Assembly (NCBI GenBank): GCA_905372235.1
Contig: CAJPOF010000003.1
Span: 6,373-70,372 of the forward strand
Direction: 5' to 3'
Length of the DNA: 64,000 bases
Origin: an uncultured Treponema sp.
Lineage (GTDB): Bacteria; Spirochaetota; Spirochaetia; Treponematales; Treponemataceae
Within the stretch, counting starts at the first letter, position 1. Each line of letters starts with the position of its first letter. Under the pieces are notes generated by a model. It ran no database searches and was not told the origin of the DNA. It saw only the letters and a list, made by a program, of their open reading frames with translations. Below are positions 1 to 7,950 of this stretch, piece after piece. The position numbers and the translations under genes were made by a program.

Positions 1-446
1 TTTATCAAATCCGCTGGCTTCAGAATAAGCTGAAGTCCTCTCACCCCTGCGGAAACACAGATTTTCTCAAGATTCAAAGCGCTTCTGTCTATAAAAGTCC
101 GAAATTGCCTTTTCATTCCCAGCGGAGAGCAGCCGCCCCGTACATATCCTGTCAACGAAAGAAGTTCGTCTGGTTTTACAGGATTTATTTCTTTTGCGCC
201 GGAAACGTTTCGGGCTTTCTTCAAGTTTATTTTGCTCAAAGCGTTTTGGCAGAACACGCAGATTTCTTTTGAATCCGTGCGCATCACAATAGTCTTAAAG
301 ACGCTTTCAGGCGGAATCCCAAGTTTTTCTGCCGTACGCCCAGCCGCTCCCAGTTCAAGAGCGTGTTCTTCATCATCGTCGTATTCTTTTGCTTCGTAAG
401 GTATTTTCATCGAATCCAAAATTCGCATGGCGTTTGTCTTTTTCAT
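1..446 (-). CDS. ybaK: YbaK/EbsC-family aminoacyl-tRNA deacylase (3' end cut by window edge)
   Basis: About 148 codons are visible; the frame is open to the left edge, so the last few residues are missing (the family is about 155-160 aa). The translation begins MKKTNAMRILDSMKIPYEAK and carries the acidic EYDDDDEEHA stretch, an AEKLGIPPESVFKTIVM segment, and a conserved GYVRGGCSPLGMKRQF motif followed by a region resembling the family's IDRSAL...VSAGVRGLQ ending. Family knowledge: YbaK hydrolyses Cys-tRNA(Pro) mischarged by prolyl-tRNA synthetase, acting in the cytoplasm in trans. The ATG at 446 is used because it gives the family-typical N terminus. The gene stands alone at the edge of the window and is transcribed leftward; no promoter was identified. 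Confidence 0.85.
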   Translation of the reverse strand, partial: MKKTNAMRILDSMKIPYEAKEYDDDEEHALELGAAGRTAEKLGIPPESVFKTIVMRTDSKEICVFCQNALSKINLKKARNVSGAKEINPVKPDELLSLTGYVRGGCSPLGMKRQFRTFIDRSALNLEKICVSAGVRGLQLILKPADLI

Positions 447-1131
447 AAAATTCTTTGTCCTTTTAATAAAATTCGATTCAAAAAAATCGCTTCTCTACGG
501 ATTGCAAAACAAATCTCATACATAAAAGATTAAATGCTCTTGCAATCTTTGTCAAAAGACACGACAAAATAACAAAGCACTCTTAGCATCCGGTTCGGTT
601 CAGTATGAAATTTAGAACAAAAAGACTTACAAGCATCAAAAAAATTTAACTTTGTTTATATTTCACCTAAAACTTGCCTATAGATTAAAACACAAAGCGG
701 AAAACCGCAATTTTTATTTTTGGACGAGGATTTTTGTTACCCGATAAAATATAATGTCTCCACCTTTCTTTTCGCCAAGCGGGCAGTGTCAGTTGATTTT
801 CCTATTTTTGGTAATTTCTCTTCCTTAAACAAAGCTTTTCTGTTCCACGAATCCGGGGCGGTTGCTTCGGAGTTCAGATTTTTTATTTCCGCATTAAAAA
901 ACGCATTTTTCCCATATACGAAAACTCTCTCATTCTCACGCATAGACTCATACGTCAGTTTTCATTCGCTTTCCCGTTGGCACGGCTCTTACCGACAGCA
1001 TTAAAAACAATTTTATCAGGGACGCTTTTTACAAAATGTAAGATTTTTTCTACAAGTCCAAAAGCCGCACAAATCCGCCTCGTCCCTTCCGGCTTGGAAA
1101 AATGAGGAAAATCCATTAAACTTCGCTCATT
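447..1131. other. intergenic region without a recognisable gene
   Basis: About 685 nt between divergent ybaK and the histidine fusion gene. Open frames here show no family resemblance and overlap each other on both strands. The only usable signal is a promoter-like pair close to the right end, TTGGAA (1094-1099), 17 nt, then TAAACT (1117-1122), which ends 9 nt before the ATG at 1132. No RNA gene or strong hairpin was seen. Confidence 0.5.
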
Positions 1132-2433
1132 ATGGTAATCAGTTCTATGGACCTTAAAGACGGTCATGTTGTTCAACTAAAAAACGGAAAAGAGCTCGTC
1201 CTAAAACGGGACGATGCCGCATCTCTTATAAAAGAATTCGACAAATACGGCGAAGTCGCTTTGATTGACCTTGATGCAGCGATGGGAAACGTCAACCAAA
1301 AAGGCGACAGTGTTAATACGCCTCTTTTAAAAAGCCTTTTGCGAAAAGGGAACGTTCGGGTTGGCGGCGGAATCCGTTCGGTAAAACGTGCAAAAGAACT
1401 TGTATCGCTCGGTGCGGAAAAAGTCATAATCGGCTCAGCCGCATGGAAAAAATCAGAAGAAACCGGAAAAAGTTCGCTGAACACCGCCTTCCTTGACGAA
1501 CTTTCAGACGCAATCGGAAAACAGCGGATAATAATCGGAGTGGATGCCCTTGACGGAAAAATCGCCATAAAAGGCTGGAGCGAAACCATAAATCTTTCCT
1601 TTATAGAAGGGGCGGCGCTCGCAGAAAAATATTGCTCCGAATTGCTTTTCACCTGCATCGAAAAAGAAGGCTGCATGCTCGGCACAAACCTTGATATGGC
1701 AAAAAAACTCCGCGATGCTGTAAACTGCCGTGTGGTGGTCGCCGGAGGCGTTTCAACCGAGGAAGAAATAGAAACGCTTGAAAAAATGGGCTGCGATGTT
1801 CAACTTGGAATGGCACTTTACACAGGGAAAGTTTCGCTTAAAACCAGTTTTGAAAAATGCCTTGACTGGAAAAAAAACGGCGGACTTATTCCGGTAATCG
1901 CACAGGACGAGCGAAGCCGAGAAGTGCTGATGATGGGCTATGCGAACAAAGAGGCGTTGCGAAAAACATTTGAAAGCGGAAAACTCACATTTTTCAGCAG
2001 AACAAGAAATACACTTTGGACAAAAGGCGAAACCAGCGGACATTTTCTTGAATTGGTAAAGATTCGCGCCGACTGCGACAGAGACACCCTTCTTGCGACC
2101 GTTATTCCGAACGGCGGAGCGTGCCACACCGGAAGCAGAACGTGCTTTTCTTCCGCACCCGACGAAAAATCCACGCTGGAACGCCTTTATGCCACTATTG
2201 CGGAACGTTTTTCAAATCCGAAGCCCGGAAGCTACACGGCTACATTGAACGAAAAGCGTGTCCGAGAAAAAATCGAAGAAGAGGCGGAAGAAATCTGCGA
2301 GGCGGAGACAAAAGATGAAGTTGTCTGGGAAGCCTGCGATTTGCTGTATTTTGTAAGTGTTCTTATGTACAAAGAAGGCGTAAACTGGAATGATGTTTAC
2401 AACGAACTCGACAGAAGGCACAAAGAAAAATAA
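1132..2433 (+). CDS. Fused histidine biosynthesis enzyme HisA-HisI-HisE
   Basis: 433 aa with three enzymes in one chain. Residues about 1-240 are a HisA-type TIM barrel (SSMDLKDGHVVQL start, VRVGGGIRS, VIIGSAAW, VVVAGGVST), the ProFAR isomerase. Residues about 250-355 are HisI, phosphoribosyl-AMP cyclohydrolase (LMMGYANKEAL, FFSRTRNTLWTKGETSG, ADCDRDTLL, GGACHTGSRTCF, which supply the metal-binding Asp and Cys residues). Residues about 360-433 are HisE, phosphoribosyl-ATP pyrophosphohydrolase (GSYTATL, EEEAEEICEA, WEACDLLYF). HisE, HisI and HisA catalyse three consecutive steps (2, 3 and 4) of histidine synthesis, so the fusion covers PR-ATP to PRFAR. The start is fixed by alignment to the usual HisA N terminus; no Shine-Dalgarno is present. 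No other his gene is in the window. HisIE fusions are common; addition of HisA to the same chain is uncommon to my knowledge. Confidence 0.93.
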   Translation: MVISSMDLKDGHVVQLKNGKELVLKRDDAASLIKEFDKYGEVALIDLDAAMGNVNQKGDSVNTPLLKSLLRKGNVRVGGGIRSVKRAKELVSLGAEKVIIGSAAWKKSEETGKSSLNTAFLDELSDAIGKQRIIIGVDALDGKIAIKGWSETINLSFIEGAALAEKYCSELLFTCIEKEGCMLGTNLDMAKKLRDAVNCRVVVAGGVSTEEEIETLEKMGCDVQLGMALYTGKVSLKTSFEKCLDWKKNGGLIPVIAQDERSREVLMMGYANKEALRKTFESGKLTFFSRTRNTLWTKGETSGHFLELVKIRADCDRDTLLATVIPNGGACHTGSRTCFSSAPDEKSTLERLYATIAERFSNPKPGSYTATLNEKRVREKIEEEAEEICEAETKDEVVWEACDLLYFVSVLMYKEGVNWNDVYNELDRRHKEK

Positions 2434-2451
2434 TTTTCCACCCTACGATTT

Positions 2452-2685
2452 TTACCTTGCAGGAAGCCCGTTCAAAAATTCCGAATAAGGCGTGTCCTTC
2501 AAGTTAAAAATCATGTCGCCGTGTTCGTTTTGCCCAATCACAAGACAAGTTTCCACCCACTTCTCGTCCACCTTGACTTCAAATTTGTCGCCAAAATCAA
2601 GATGCCGCAAAATTGAGTTTTCCTCTTCATTTGCGATACAGAATTTTCCCTCAATTTCGTCAAATTCAAGTGTTCCTTCTTTCAT
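2452..2685 (-). CDS. Small DUF5348-like protein
   Basis: 77 aa, acidic, with the pattern EGTLEFDEIEGKF, ILRHLDFGDKFEVKVDEKWVETCLV and GDMIFNLKDTPY, which resembles the DUF5348 family of small proteins of unknown function. The ATG at 2685 is preferred over the upstream GTG at 2697 because a GGAG Shine-Dalgarno (2691-2694) lies at correct spacing for the ATG and would lie inside the gene otherwise. It converges with the histidine fusion gene (18 nt between stops). No function can be assigned. Confidence 0.6.
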   Translation of the reverse strand: MKEGTLEFDEIEGKFCIANEEENSILRHLDFGDKFEVKVDEKWVETCLVIGQNEHGDMIFNLKDTPYSEFLNGLPAR

Positions 2686-2812
2686 TTTTTTCTCCACAAT
2701 TAAGATTTGCAGACATATCGCCTGCCCAAAAGCGAACCGCTCATTCTTTTAATATACAGACAATTTTAACAAATTGTCTTCAGTTTTTAAAACTAATTCG
2801 CTAAATAATTAC

Positions 2813-4258
2813 ATGAGACAAAAAATTATTTTTTCGACTGTTGCGATTTTTGCCATCCTTGCGTTCGGAAGTCAAAAACTTGCAGCGGAACAAAGCCTTG
2901 AAAAAATCAGCACAAACTTATCTTCATCGTTCTATTTGGATTCGAAAAAAACTGATAATTCCGCCTACGCAATTTCGCAGACGACCTCTTTGGAATTTCC
3001 GGGTCTAAAAGGAAGATTTTCATGGAAACTTCCAAGGACAAATTTTTCTTCCGTTCCGTCATTCTACAATCCGACGTGGAATTTTTCGCTGGACTTAAAA
3101 AAACAATCCGAATTTTACAAAAAATATCCGGTTCGGATGGATTTTGGCACGCTGAACGCAAGCGGAAGCCTTTCAAAAATGAAAAATCCCGCCTTGGCAA
3201 AAAGCGCAAGTACATTCACAAAAGTCTCGCCAAAAGCGCAAAAACTTTCTGCAATATGCGCAAGTCCTTCAAAATCGAATGCGCCGATTTCCGCATTTTT
3301 CGGCTACGATTTTTCTCCGTTCATGGGAAAAAAATATGCGCTTGAGTTTTCGCTTTTCACAAACGAAAAAAACGAATTCGCATCCGGCGTGTACGCACAA
3401 ATTCCAATCGGAAAAAAACGCATGAATATTTTGGGATTTTCAGAAACGCTCGGAATTTTTAAGTTCGCAAACGAAAATTCAGGGTGGTTTTCCACAAGCG
3501 ATTATTTTCCGGAGCGTTTTTATTTTTCCTCATCGTCGCAAGCCTCGTTTTCAAACAAATTCGTAAACGCAAAAGCCGTCTTCAATCTTTACGAAAACCG
3601 GCACGCACAGCTCGACTGGACATTTTCGGCAGAAAACACGCTTTCCTTGGGATTTCTGAGCGTTTCGTCAGGGTATTTCTGCGCATCAAACCCGTGGATT
3701 TTCACAAGTTCAGGGAAAAATCTAAAGACTTTGCAAAATTTTTTCGTGAATCCATACGTTTCGGTCTACACGTTCAAAAACAGATTAAAAATTCGGCTCG
3801 GTTTTTCAGGATTTTATGAAGACAAAGTAAACTCGAACGGGGAAAAACTTTCTTCACTGAATTTTCTTAGCTGCTTCGAAGGAACGACTAGGCTTTTTCT
3901 TGTGAAATTAAGTTCCCAAAGCAAAAATCTGCTCATCGACAACGGAAACTTGCCGTGGAAAAGCGCAACATATTCCGAAAATCTGAGCGTCGCTTTATTG
4001 AAAAAAACATCTTTGAAAACGTCTGTAAATTACAGTTTTACCCTTCCGCATGAAAGCGCAAATTTTTCCTCAAACCTGAAAGTGGAACTTTCATTTGCAA
4101 GTCCCGCCCCGATAAACATGACCGCAAAAACTTCCTGCACAATAAAAACGGAAGGCGAAAAAACGGAATTTTCATCGTTGCAGTTTTCCGTCGCATGGAA
4201 ATGCAAAACCCCAAAAATGAACATAGGAATTTACACGGCATTTAACTGCAAGTTTTAG
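2813..4258 (+). CDS. Hypothetical secreted protein, probable outer-membrane beta-barrel
   Basis: 481 aa from ATG 2813; an upstream TTG (2774) would only add residues before an obvious signal peptide (MRQKIIFSTVAIFAILAFG, predicted cut after KLAA). The mature part has many alternating short hydrophobic/aromatic strands with Ser, Asn and Lys turns, and terminates in GIYTAFNCKF, a C-terminal aromatic strand as in outer-membrane barrels. No family was recognised. Aromatic and Lys/Ser content is high, as in other treponeme surface proteins. No Shine-Dalgarno precedes the ATG. Outer-membrane location is an inference from strand pattern and signal peptide only. Confidence 0.6.
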   Translation: MRQKIIFSTVAIFAILAFGSQKLAAEQSLEKISTNLSSSFYLDSKKTDNSAYAISQTTSLEFPGLKGRFSWKLPRTNFSSVPSFYNPTWNFSLDLKKQSEFYKKYPVRMDFGTLNASGSLSKMKNPALAKSASTFTKVSPKAQKLSAICASPSKSNAPISAFFGYDFSPFMGKKYALEFSLFTNEKNEFASGVYAQIPIGKKRMNILGFSETLGIFKFANENSGWFSTSDYFPERFYFSSSSQASFSNKFVNAKAVFNLYENRHAQLDWTFSAENTLSLGFLSVSSGYFCASNPWIFTSSGKNLKTLQNFFVNPYVSVYTFKNRLKIRLGFSGFYEDKVNSNGEKLSSLNFLSCFEGTTRLFLVKLSSQSKNLLIDNGNLPWKSATYSENLSVALLKKTSLKTSVNYSFTLPHESANFSSNLKVELSFASPAPINMTAKTSCTIKTEGEKTEFSSLQFSVAWKCKTPKMNIGIYTAFNCKF

Positions 4259-4282
4259 TTTTTGCGATATTCGGTTTTTCTA

Positions 4283-4335
4283 CCGGCGAGAAGCTGTCAA
4301 AAAATAACCGACTTTCAAGACAGTTCCGGCGATTT
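4283..4335. terminator. Possible bidirectional terminator between convergent genes
   Basis: Arms CCGG (4283-4286) plus CTGTC (4294-4298) pair with GACAG (4319-4323) plus CCGG (4326-4329), followed by CGATTTTT on the plus strand. The stem is interrupted, so support is modest; the position between two convergent genes fits. Confidence 0.35.
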
Positions 4336-4370
4336 TTCAAAAACAAGCCGGAAAATGCGTTTTTTGATTT

Positions 4371-4931
4371 TCAGAGACCTTTGGATTTTGCCTCATTCCA
4401 AAAAGATTCCATCATATCGATGTAGCCAAAATCTTTAGGAAAATTATTTTCTTCCATTCGTTTTTGCACGAATGAAAAACGCCTGTAAAATTTTTCATTT
4501 GCCTTTGAAATTGCAGTTTCAGGATTGACTCCAAGTTTTCTTGCATAATCCACAACCGCAAAAATCAAGTCTCCTATTTCTTCCTCAACATGCATATAGG
4601 CGGAAGTTTTTTTGTTTTCCGCGGCTAGAGAATCGGATTTATTTTGAGTTTCCGCAAGAAATTCATCGTACGCATCCCGTACTTCGTTCAATTCTTCAAG
4701 CACTTTTTCCCTAATATCCGAAAGATTTTTCCATTCAAAGCCAAGATTTGCCGCCGCCTTTTGATACTCCAAAGCTCTAGATATGGAAGAAATATCCGAA
4801 TGTGCGTCATCAAACATAAAACTTGCTCCATTACCTGTATTTTTGCAAAAACTTGAATCTACAATTTTGTTTTTTGAAATCTCTTTTGCATCCTGTCCTG
4901 CGGCGAACATTTTCGAATCTTTACGTTGCAT
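4371..4931 (-). CDS. MazG-like nucleoside triphosphate pyrophosphohydrolase, C-terminal domain only
   Basis: 186 aa. Residues about 55-180 match the second (C-terminal) domain of MazG: ALEYQKAAANLGFEW, VLEELNEVRDAYDEF, then HVEEEIGDLIFAVVDYARKLGVNPETAI and KFYRRFSFVQKRM. The EExxE and EEEIGDLIFA helices carry the acidic Mg2+ ligands. Family: all-alpha NTP pyrophosphatases that hydrolyse (d)NTPs to NMP plus PPi. Full MazG (about 260 aa) begins with a first catalytic domain; here it is replaced by about 50 Ser/Lys-rich residues without resemblance. The gene follows pth by 12 nt and is probably co-transcribed with it. The start could also be an internal Met (residue 8 or 39). Confidence 0.8.
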   Translation of the reverse strand: MQRKDSKMFAAGQDAKEISKNKIVDSSFCKNTGNGASFMFDDAHSDISSISRALEYQKAAANLGFEWKNLSDIREKVLEELNEVRDAYDEFLAETQNKSDSLAAENKKTSAYMHVEEEIGDLIFAVVDYARKLGVNPETAISKANEKFYRRFSFVQKRMEENNFPKDFGYIDMMESFWNEAKSKGL

Positions 4932-4943
4932 AGATTTTCCAAC

Positions 4944-5600
4944 TCACTCGGAAAGGAGTTTTTTCTTTGACCATTCAGGAAGGAAAACCGTCATGTCTTT
5001 TGAAAAAATCGCTTTACAAAAAAGCACGGCGACAATCGGAAAAATCTGCGAGAGGGAAATCCGTTCGTCCTCGGAAAAAGGACTCAACACATAATCGGCG
5101 ATGTCTTTTCCGGCGGGTTTTGTAAGCCCAAATCGAAGCCGCCAAAAATCCTGCGTTCCAAAAACAGATTTTACAGACCTAAGCCCGTTATGACCGCCAA
5201 GACCGCCGCTCCATTTCAAACTCACAGTTCCGAACGGAAGCTCAAGTTCATCGTGAACGACAAGGATTTCCTCCGGCTTTATTTTATAGAAATTCGAAAG
5301 TTCAATAATGCTTTCGCCGGAAAGATTCATATAAGTTTCTGGCTTTAGAAAATAAATCTGCCGAGGCGCATCCTCCGGAATGTGGACGGGAGAGCCGTCT
5401 TTTTTCGAAAGAACGCCTTCGTCGCTGCACCACTTTGCAAGTTCCTCCAAAGAAACGGCACAAAAGTTCCCCTTGAATTTTTTCTGCCAAGAAAGTTTGT
5501 CCTTAAAAAAAAGACTTTCTTCAAATTGCCACGCAACGTTATGGCGAGTTTTTTCATATTCTCGACCGTAATTTCCTAAAAACGAAACCAACTTTATCAT
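4944..5600 (-). CDS. pth: Peptidyl-tRNA hydrolase
   Basis: 218 aa. Recycles peptidyl-tRNAs dropped by ribosomes by cleaving the ester bond between peptide and tRNA, in the cytoplasm. Catalytic residues are visible: Asn10, His20 (YEKTRHNVAW) and Asp117 (VVHDELELPFG), plus the KPETYMNLSGES and GGLGGHNGLRSV tRNA-binding motifs. It is longer than the usual 190 aa because of about 20 extra residues near 53-80. The ATG at 5600 lacks a Shine-Dalgarno, but a perfect TATAAT (5610-5615, minus strand) ends 9 nt upstream, suggesting a very short leader. A cluster of DnaA-box-like repeats lies just upstream (5648-5717). mazG-like follows by 12 nt. Confidence 0.95.
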   Translation of the reverse strand: MIKLVSFLGNYGREYEKTRHNVAWQFEESLFFKDKLSWQKKFKGNFCAVSLEELAKWCSDEGVLSKKDGSPVHIPEDAPRQIYFLKPETYMNLSGESIIELSNFYKIKPEEILVVHDELELPFGTVSLKWSGGLGGHNGLRSVKSVFGTQDFWRLRFGLTKPAGKDIADYVLSPFSEDERISLSQIFPIVAVLFCKAIFSKDMTVFLPEWSKKKLLSE

Positions 5601-5609
5601 ACGGAACGG

Positions 5610-5615
5610 ATTATA
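5610..5615 (-). promoter_or_regulatory. -10 element of pth, 9 nt from the start codon
   Basis: Perfect TATAAT on the minus strand. Expected transcription start is about 5603, only about 3 nt before the ATG. No good -35 was found (best TTTCAA at about 17 nt), which would fit activation from the adjoining DnaA-box-like sites. Confidence 0.5.
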
Positions 5616-5647
5616 TCATTCCGCAGAAATAATTGAAACAAACCCAA

Positions 5648-5717
5648 TGTGGATATTGTGGATAAGTCGCCCATTTTGTGGATAACTTGTGGAAAAAACG
5701 ATAATTTTTGTGGATTT
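5648..5717 (-). promoter_or_regulatory. Cluster of five DnaA-box-like repeats
   Basis: Written on the plus strand the 9-mers are TGTGGATAT (5648), TGTGGATAA (5657), TGTGGATAA (5677), TGTGGAAAA (5688) and TGTGGATTT (5709). The second and third are perfect complements of the DnaA consensus TTATCCACA; the others differ at one or two terminal positions. All five have the same orientation, with start-to-start steps of 9, 20, 11 and 21 nt. They fill the 189-nt gap between the STAS gene and pth. Confidence 0.7.
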
Positions 5718-5789
5718 TCAGTGAACTGAATGAGGAAAGCAAAACAAACAGAAATGCGATTAATTTTTCTTCCGTCAGACTCAGCGGGT

Positions 5790-6344
5790 TCAGCCCAAGG
5801 AAACAGCACCTTTTTCGTCGATTGCAATTATGGACTTACACTCGGAACATCTGAATCTTCCTGCCCTTGTGGCTCTAAGATGTTTTCCGCAAAGCGGGCA
5901 ACCGAACACTTTCGGGAAAATCGCATCCGACAACGTTCCTCCGCTTCTGAAATGGTTTATGACATCTTCAGTTGAGTCCTTGATGTTGAAAAACTGCGAA
6001 AATCCCAAAAGCTGGAAAACTTCGTAAACTTTCGGCTGGATTTCAAGAAGAACGACATCGCCGCCTTTAGGCTTCAGCATTTTAAGGAACGCCGTAAAAG
6101 AACCTATGCCAGTGGAAGAAACGTAATTCAAGGAGGAGCAATTAAAGACAAGGTTTATGAATCCCGATTCGACAATCTTTGTGATTTTTTTCTGAAAAAA
6201 GTTAGAGTTATATGTGTCTATGTAGCCATTCAGATAGACGAAAATGCCGTTCGGAATTGAATCCGCCTTTTCAAGCATTATTTTTAGACTGTCGTCTTTT
6301 TCATCATCAAAACCGGTTATTATGCTGTTATTGTTTGCTACCAT
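5790..6344 (-). CDS. STAS-domain anti-sigma-factor antagonist with C-terminal zinc ribbon
   Basis: 184 aa. Residues about 25-135 form a STAS domain (FVYLNGYIDTYNS, FINLVFNCSSLNYVSSTGIGSF, FLKMLKPKGGDVVLLEI, FQLLGFSQFFNI). The phospho-acceptor position of SpoIIAA-type antagonists corresponds to Ser77 in YVSSTGIG. Residues 149-172 add a two-CxxC zinc ribbon (CPLCGKHLRATRAGRFRCSEC). STAS antagonists bind anti-sigma kinases and are controlled by Ser phosphorylation. The zinc ribbon suggests an extra interaction; its role is unknown. A GGAG Shine-Dalgarno precedes the ATG. No kinase or phosphatase partner is adjacent. Confidence 0.85.
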   Translation of the reverse strand: MVANNNSIITGFDDEKDDSLKIMLEKADSIPNGIFVYLNGYIDTYNSNFFQKKITKIVESGFINLVFNCSSLNYVSSTGIGSFTAFLKMLKPKGGDVVLLEIQPKVYEVFQLLGFSQFFNIKDSTEDVINHFRSGGTLSDAIFPKVFGCPLCGKHLRATRAGRFRCSECKSIIAIDEKGAVSLG

Positions 6345-6499
6345 ATTTTGTCGTTCTCCAGATCACAAGACTTTCGTTATGTTAGCGTCTATGTTACTAC
6401 AATTCCAACAATCGGTCAAATATTTTGTCCGCAAGAGCAGAATCCCATAGACACATTAAATAAGGCCGTGAAAGAAAAGTCAAATTTGATTTAAAAAAG

Positions 6500-7549
6500 T
6501 TAGAATATCGGGTAGTTTTCAAAACCTGCGCTTTTGAGTTTCAAGCCCATTGTTCCTTCGGAATTTTCGTCAATCACGACAATGTAATAGGTCGTTCCGC
6601 TCGCACGCTTTTCTTCCTGCACATAGGCGGAAAATCCCTTTTGGGAAAGGCGTTCCACAAAAGAAAGCGCATTGCCTTTTTCTCTGAAAAGACCGAGTTG
6701 AAGTTTGAGGGCTTTTTGCGTTGCCGCTTCGGAAGAAGTTTCGGTTGCGGACTGAACGGATTTTTCCGCATCGGATTTTTTTACGGATTCGGATTCGACT
6801 GCCGCATCTTTTTTTAGCACGGAATCGCATTTTCCCTTTTCGATTACGACCTGAGCATCCTTATGTCTTGGAAGAAAAAACCAAAATGGGGTGGGAAGAA
6901 CCTGAACGTTTCCTGTTACAATTCCAGCTTCGGGGGTAAGCGGATATTCTTTTAAAAGCCGCTCGGAATAGGATTTTTCGCCCGTTACATACCATAAAGT
7001 CAAAAGAATTGAATGTCTTACAGAACTCATTGAAGGAAGATTCAGGTACGTTTTTAGAATTTCCGTGGGTTCCTGAACCTGACTTGAATCCTCGGCAACA
7101 GAAAGTTTTGCCCATTGCTCGTAGAGTTTTATTTCCGCTTGAATTTCCTGGGATTTTGAATTTCGCACATTGGAATTCAAGTAATTCAGTGCGGTCTCAG
7201 ATTCTCCGGCGCAAAGCGCGCACCGGACGGCATCAAGCACAAGTCTTTCATTTGATTTTTTAGGCATTCCGGTCGCACTTCCGGCTGCAATTCCTGCGGC
7301 GGCGGCATAACTTTTCTGTGCTTCTTTGTACTGGCTCAAAAGTTCCTGAAGGCTTCCAAGATATGCGTAAAGGGCACGTTTTTCCGAAGGCTCAGTTACT
7401 TTTTCAAGGCGGCTTTGAATATATTTTACGGACTCGTCGGGATTTTCCTTTTTTACAGCCTCGTCGAAAACCGCCTTTGAAGTCAAAGATTGAGAAAACA
7501 GCAAGAATGTCGAAAAAAAGAACGCAAATAAAAAGATATTTTTTTTCAT
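6500..7549 (-). CDS. SPOR-domain exported protein with TPR-like repeats
   Basis: 349 aa. An N-terminal signal sequence (KKNIFLFAFFFSTFLLFSQS) is followed by TPR-like helices (LYAYLGSLQELLSQYKEAQKSYAAAAG, DAVRCALCAGESETALNYLNSN), an acidic Ser/Lys linker, and a C-terminal SPOR domain about residues 280-349 (LKLQLGLFREKGNALSFVERL, YYIVVIDE, GLKLKSAGFENYPIF). SPOR domains bind denuded peptidoglycan glycan strands, often at division sites, so a periplasmic cell-wall role is likely. A weak AGGT Shine-Dalgarno is present. A lapA-like gene lies 26 nt upstream, with miaB before it. Confidence 0.8.
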   Translation of the reverse strand: MKKNIFLFAFFFSTFLLFSQSLTSKAVFDEAVKKENPDESVKYIQSRLEKVTEPSEKRALYAYLGSLQELLSQYKEAQKSYAAAAGIAAGSATGMPKKSNERLVLDAVRCALCAGESETALNYLNSNVRNSKSQEIQAEIKLYEQWAKLSVAEDSSQVQEPTEILKTYLNLPSMSSVRHSILLTLWYVTGEKSYSERLLKEYPLTPEAGIVTGNVQVLPTPFWFFLPRHKDAQVVIEKGKCDSVLKKDAAVESESVKKSDAEKSVQSATETSSEAATQKALKLQLGLFREKGNALSFVERLSQKGFSAYVQEEKRASGTTYYIVVIDENSEGTMGLKLKSAGFENYPIF

Positions 7550-7575
7550 CGGCTTACCTGATTTTTAGGCGATTT

Positions 7576-7935
7576 CTAATTTTTTTGTACAACGGCTGCA
7601 TTTTCTTCCATCGGCGGATTTTTTTGCTCGGAAGAAATTTTTCCTTTCATTTTTTTACCGAAAAGACTGATTTTTTTCACCTTCTTTTCCGCTTTTTTCG
7701 ATGCGATTTCCGTTTCGCCGTCTTTTTTTTCAGTCCCCTTTTTTTTGTTGAAAAGCACGAACGGAAGCGTAAAAATTATTCCTGCCACGAACGAAAAAAT
7801 TATTGTAAAAAACACAGGCACACTTTCGAATGTATGGAACAAAAGATTCACATTGCATTTGTTTTCAAGATTGAATCCGGCAAATAAAGCAAGAAGAACA
7901 AGAAAAACGATTGTACTTATAAGACGACCCAACAT
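7576..7935 (-). CDS. LapA-like (DUF1049) two-helix membrane protein
   Basis: 119 aa. Two predicted membrane segments (STIVFLVLLALFAGFNL and VPVFFTIIFSFVAGIIFTLPF) flank a short NVNLLFHTFESVPV loop, the arrangement of LapA/DUF1049 proteins, followed by a very basic Lys-rich cytoplasmic tail. The name LapA comes from enterobacterial lipopolysaccharide control; treponemes lack typical LPS, so the function here is open. AGGAG Shine-Dalgarno present. Lies between miaB (15 nt upstream) and the SPOR/TPR gene, probably one transcript. Confidence 0.75.
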   Translation of the reverse strand: MLGRLISTIVFLVLLALFAGFNLENKCNVNLLFHTFESVPVFFTIIFSFVAGIIFTLPFVLFNKKKGTEKKDGETEIASKKAEKKVKKISLFGKKMKGKISSEQKNPPMEENAAVVQKN

Positions 7936-7950
7936 AAAAATCTCCTAAAA

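Noticed and set aside
720..1004. ORF upstream of the histidine gene
   Set aside because: No Shine-Dalgarno, no recognisable family, overlapped by equal-length open frames on the other strand.
5601..5789. Calling the DnaA-box cluster the chromosomal origin oriC
   Set aside because: No dnaA, dnaN or gyrase genes are adjacent, genes on both sides run the same way, and the large ribosomal operon to the right is transcribed leftward, which would be head-on to a fork from here. No clear A/T-rich unwinding element was seen.
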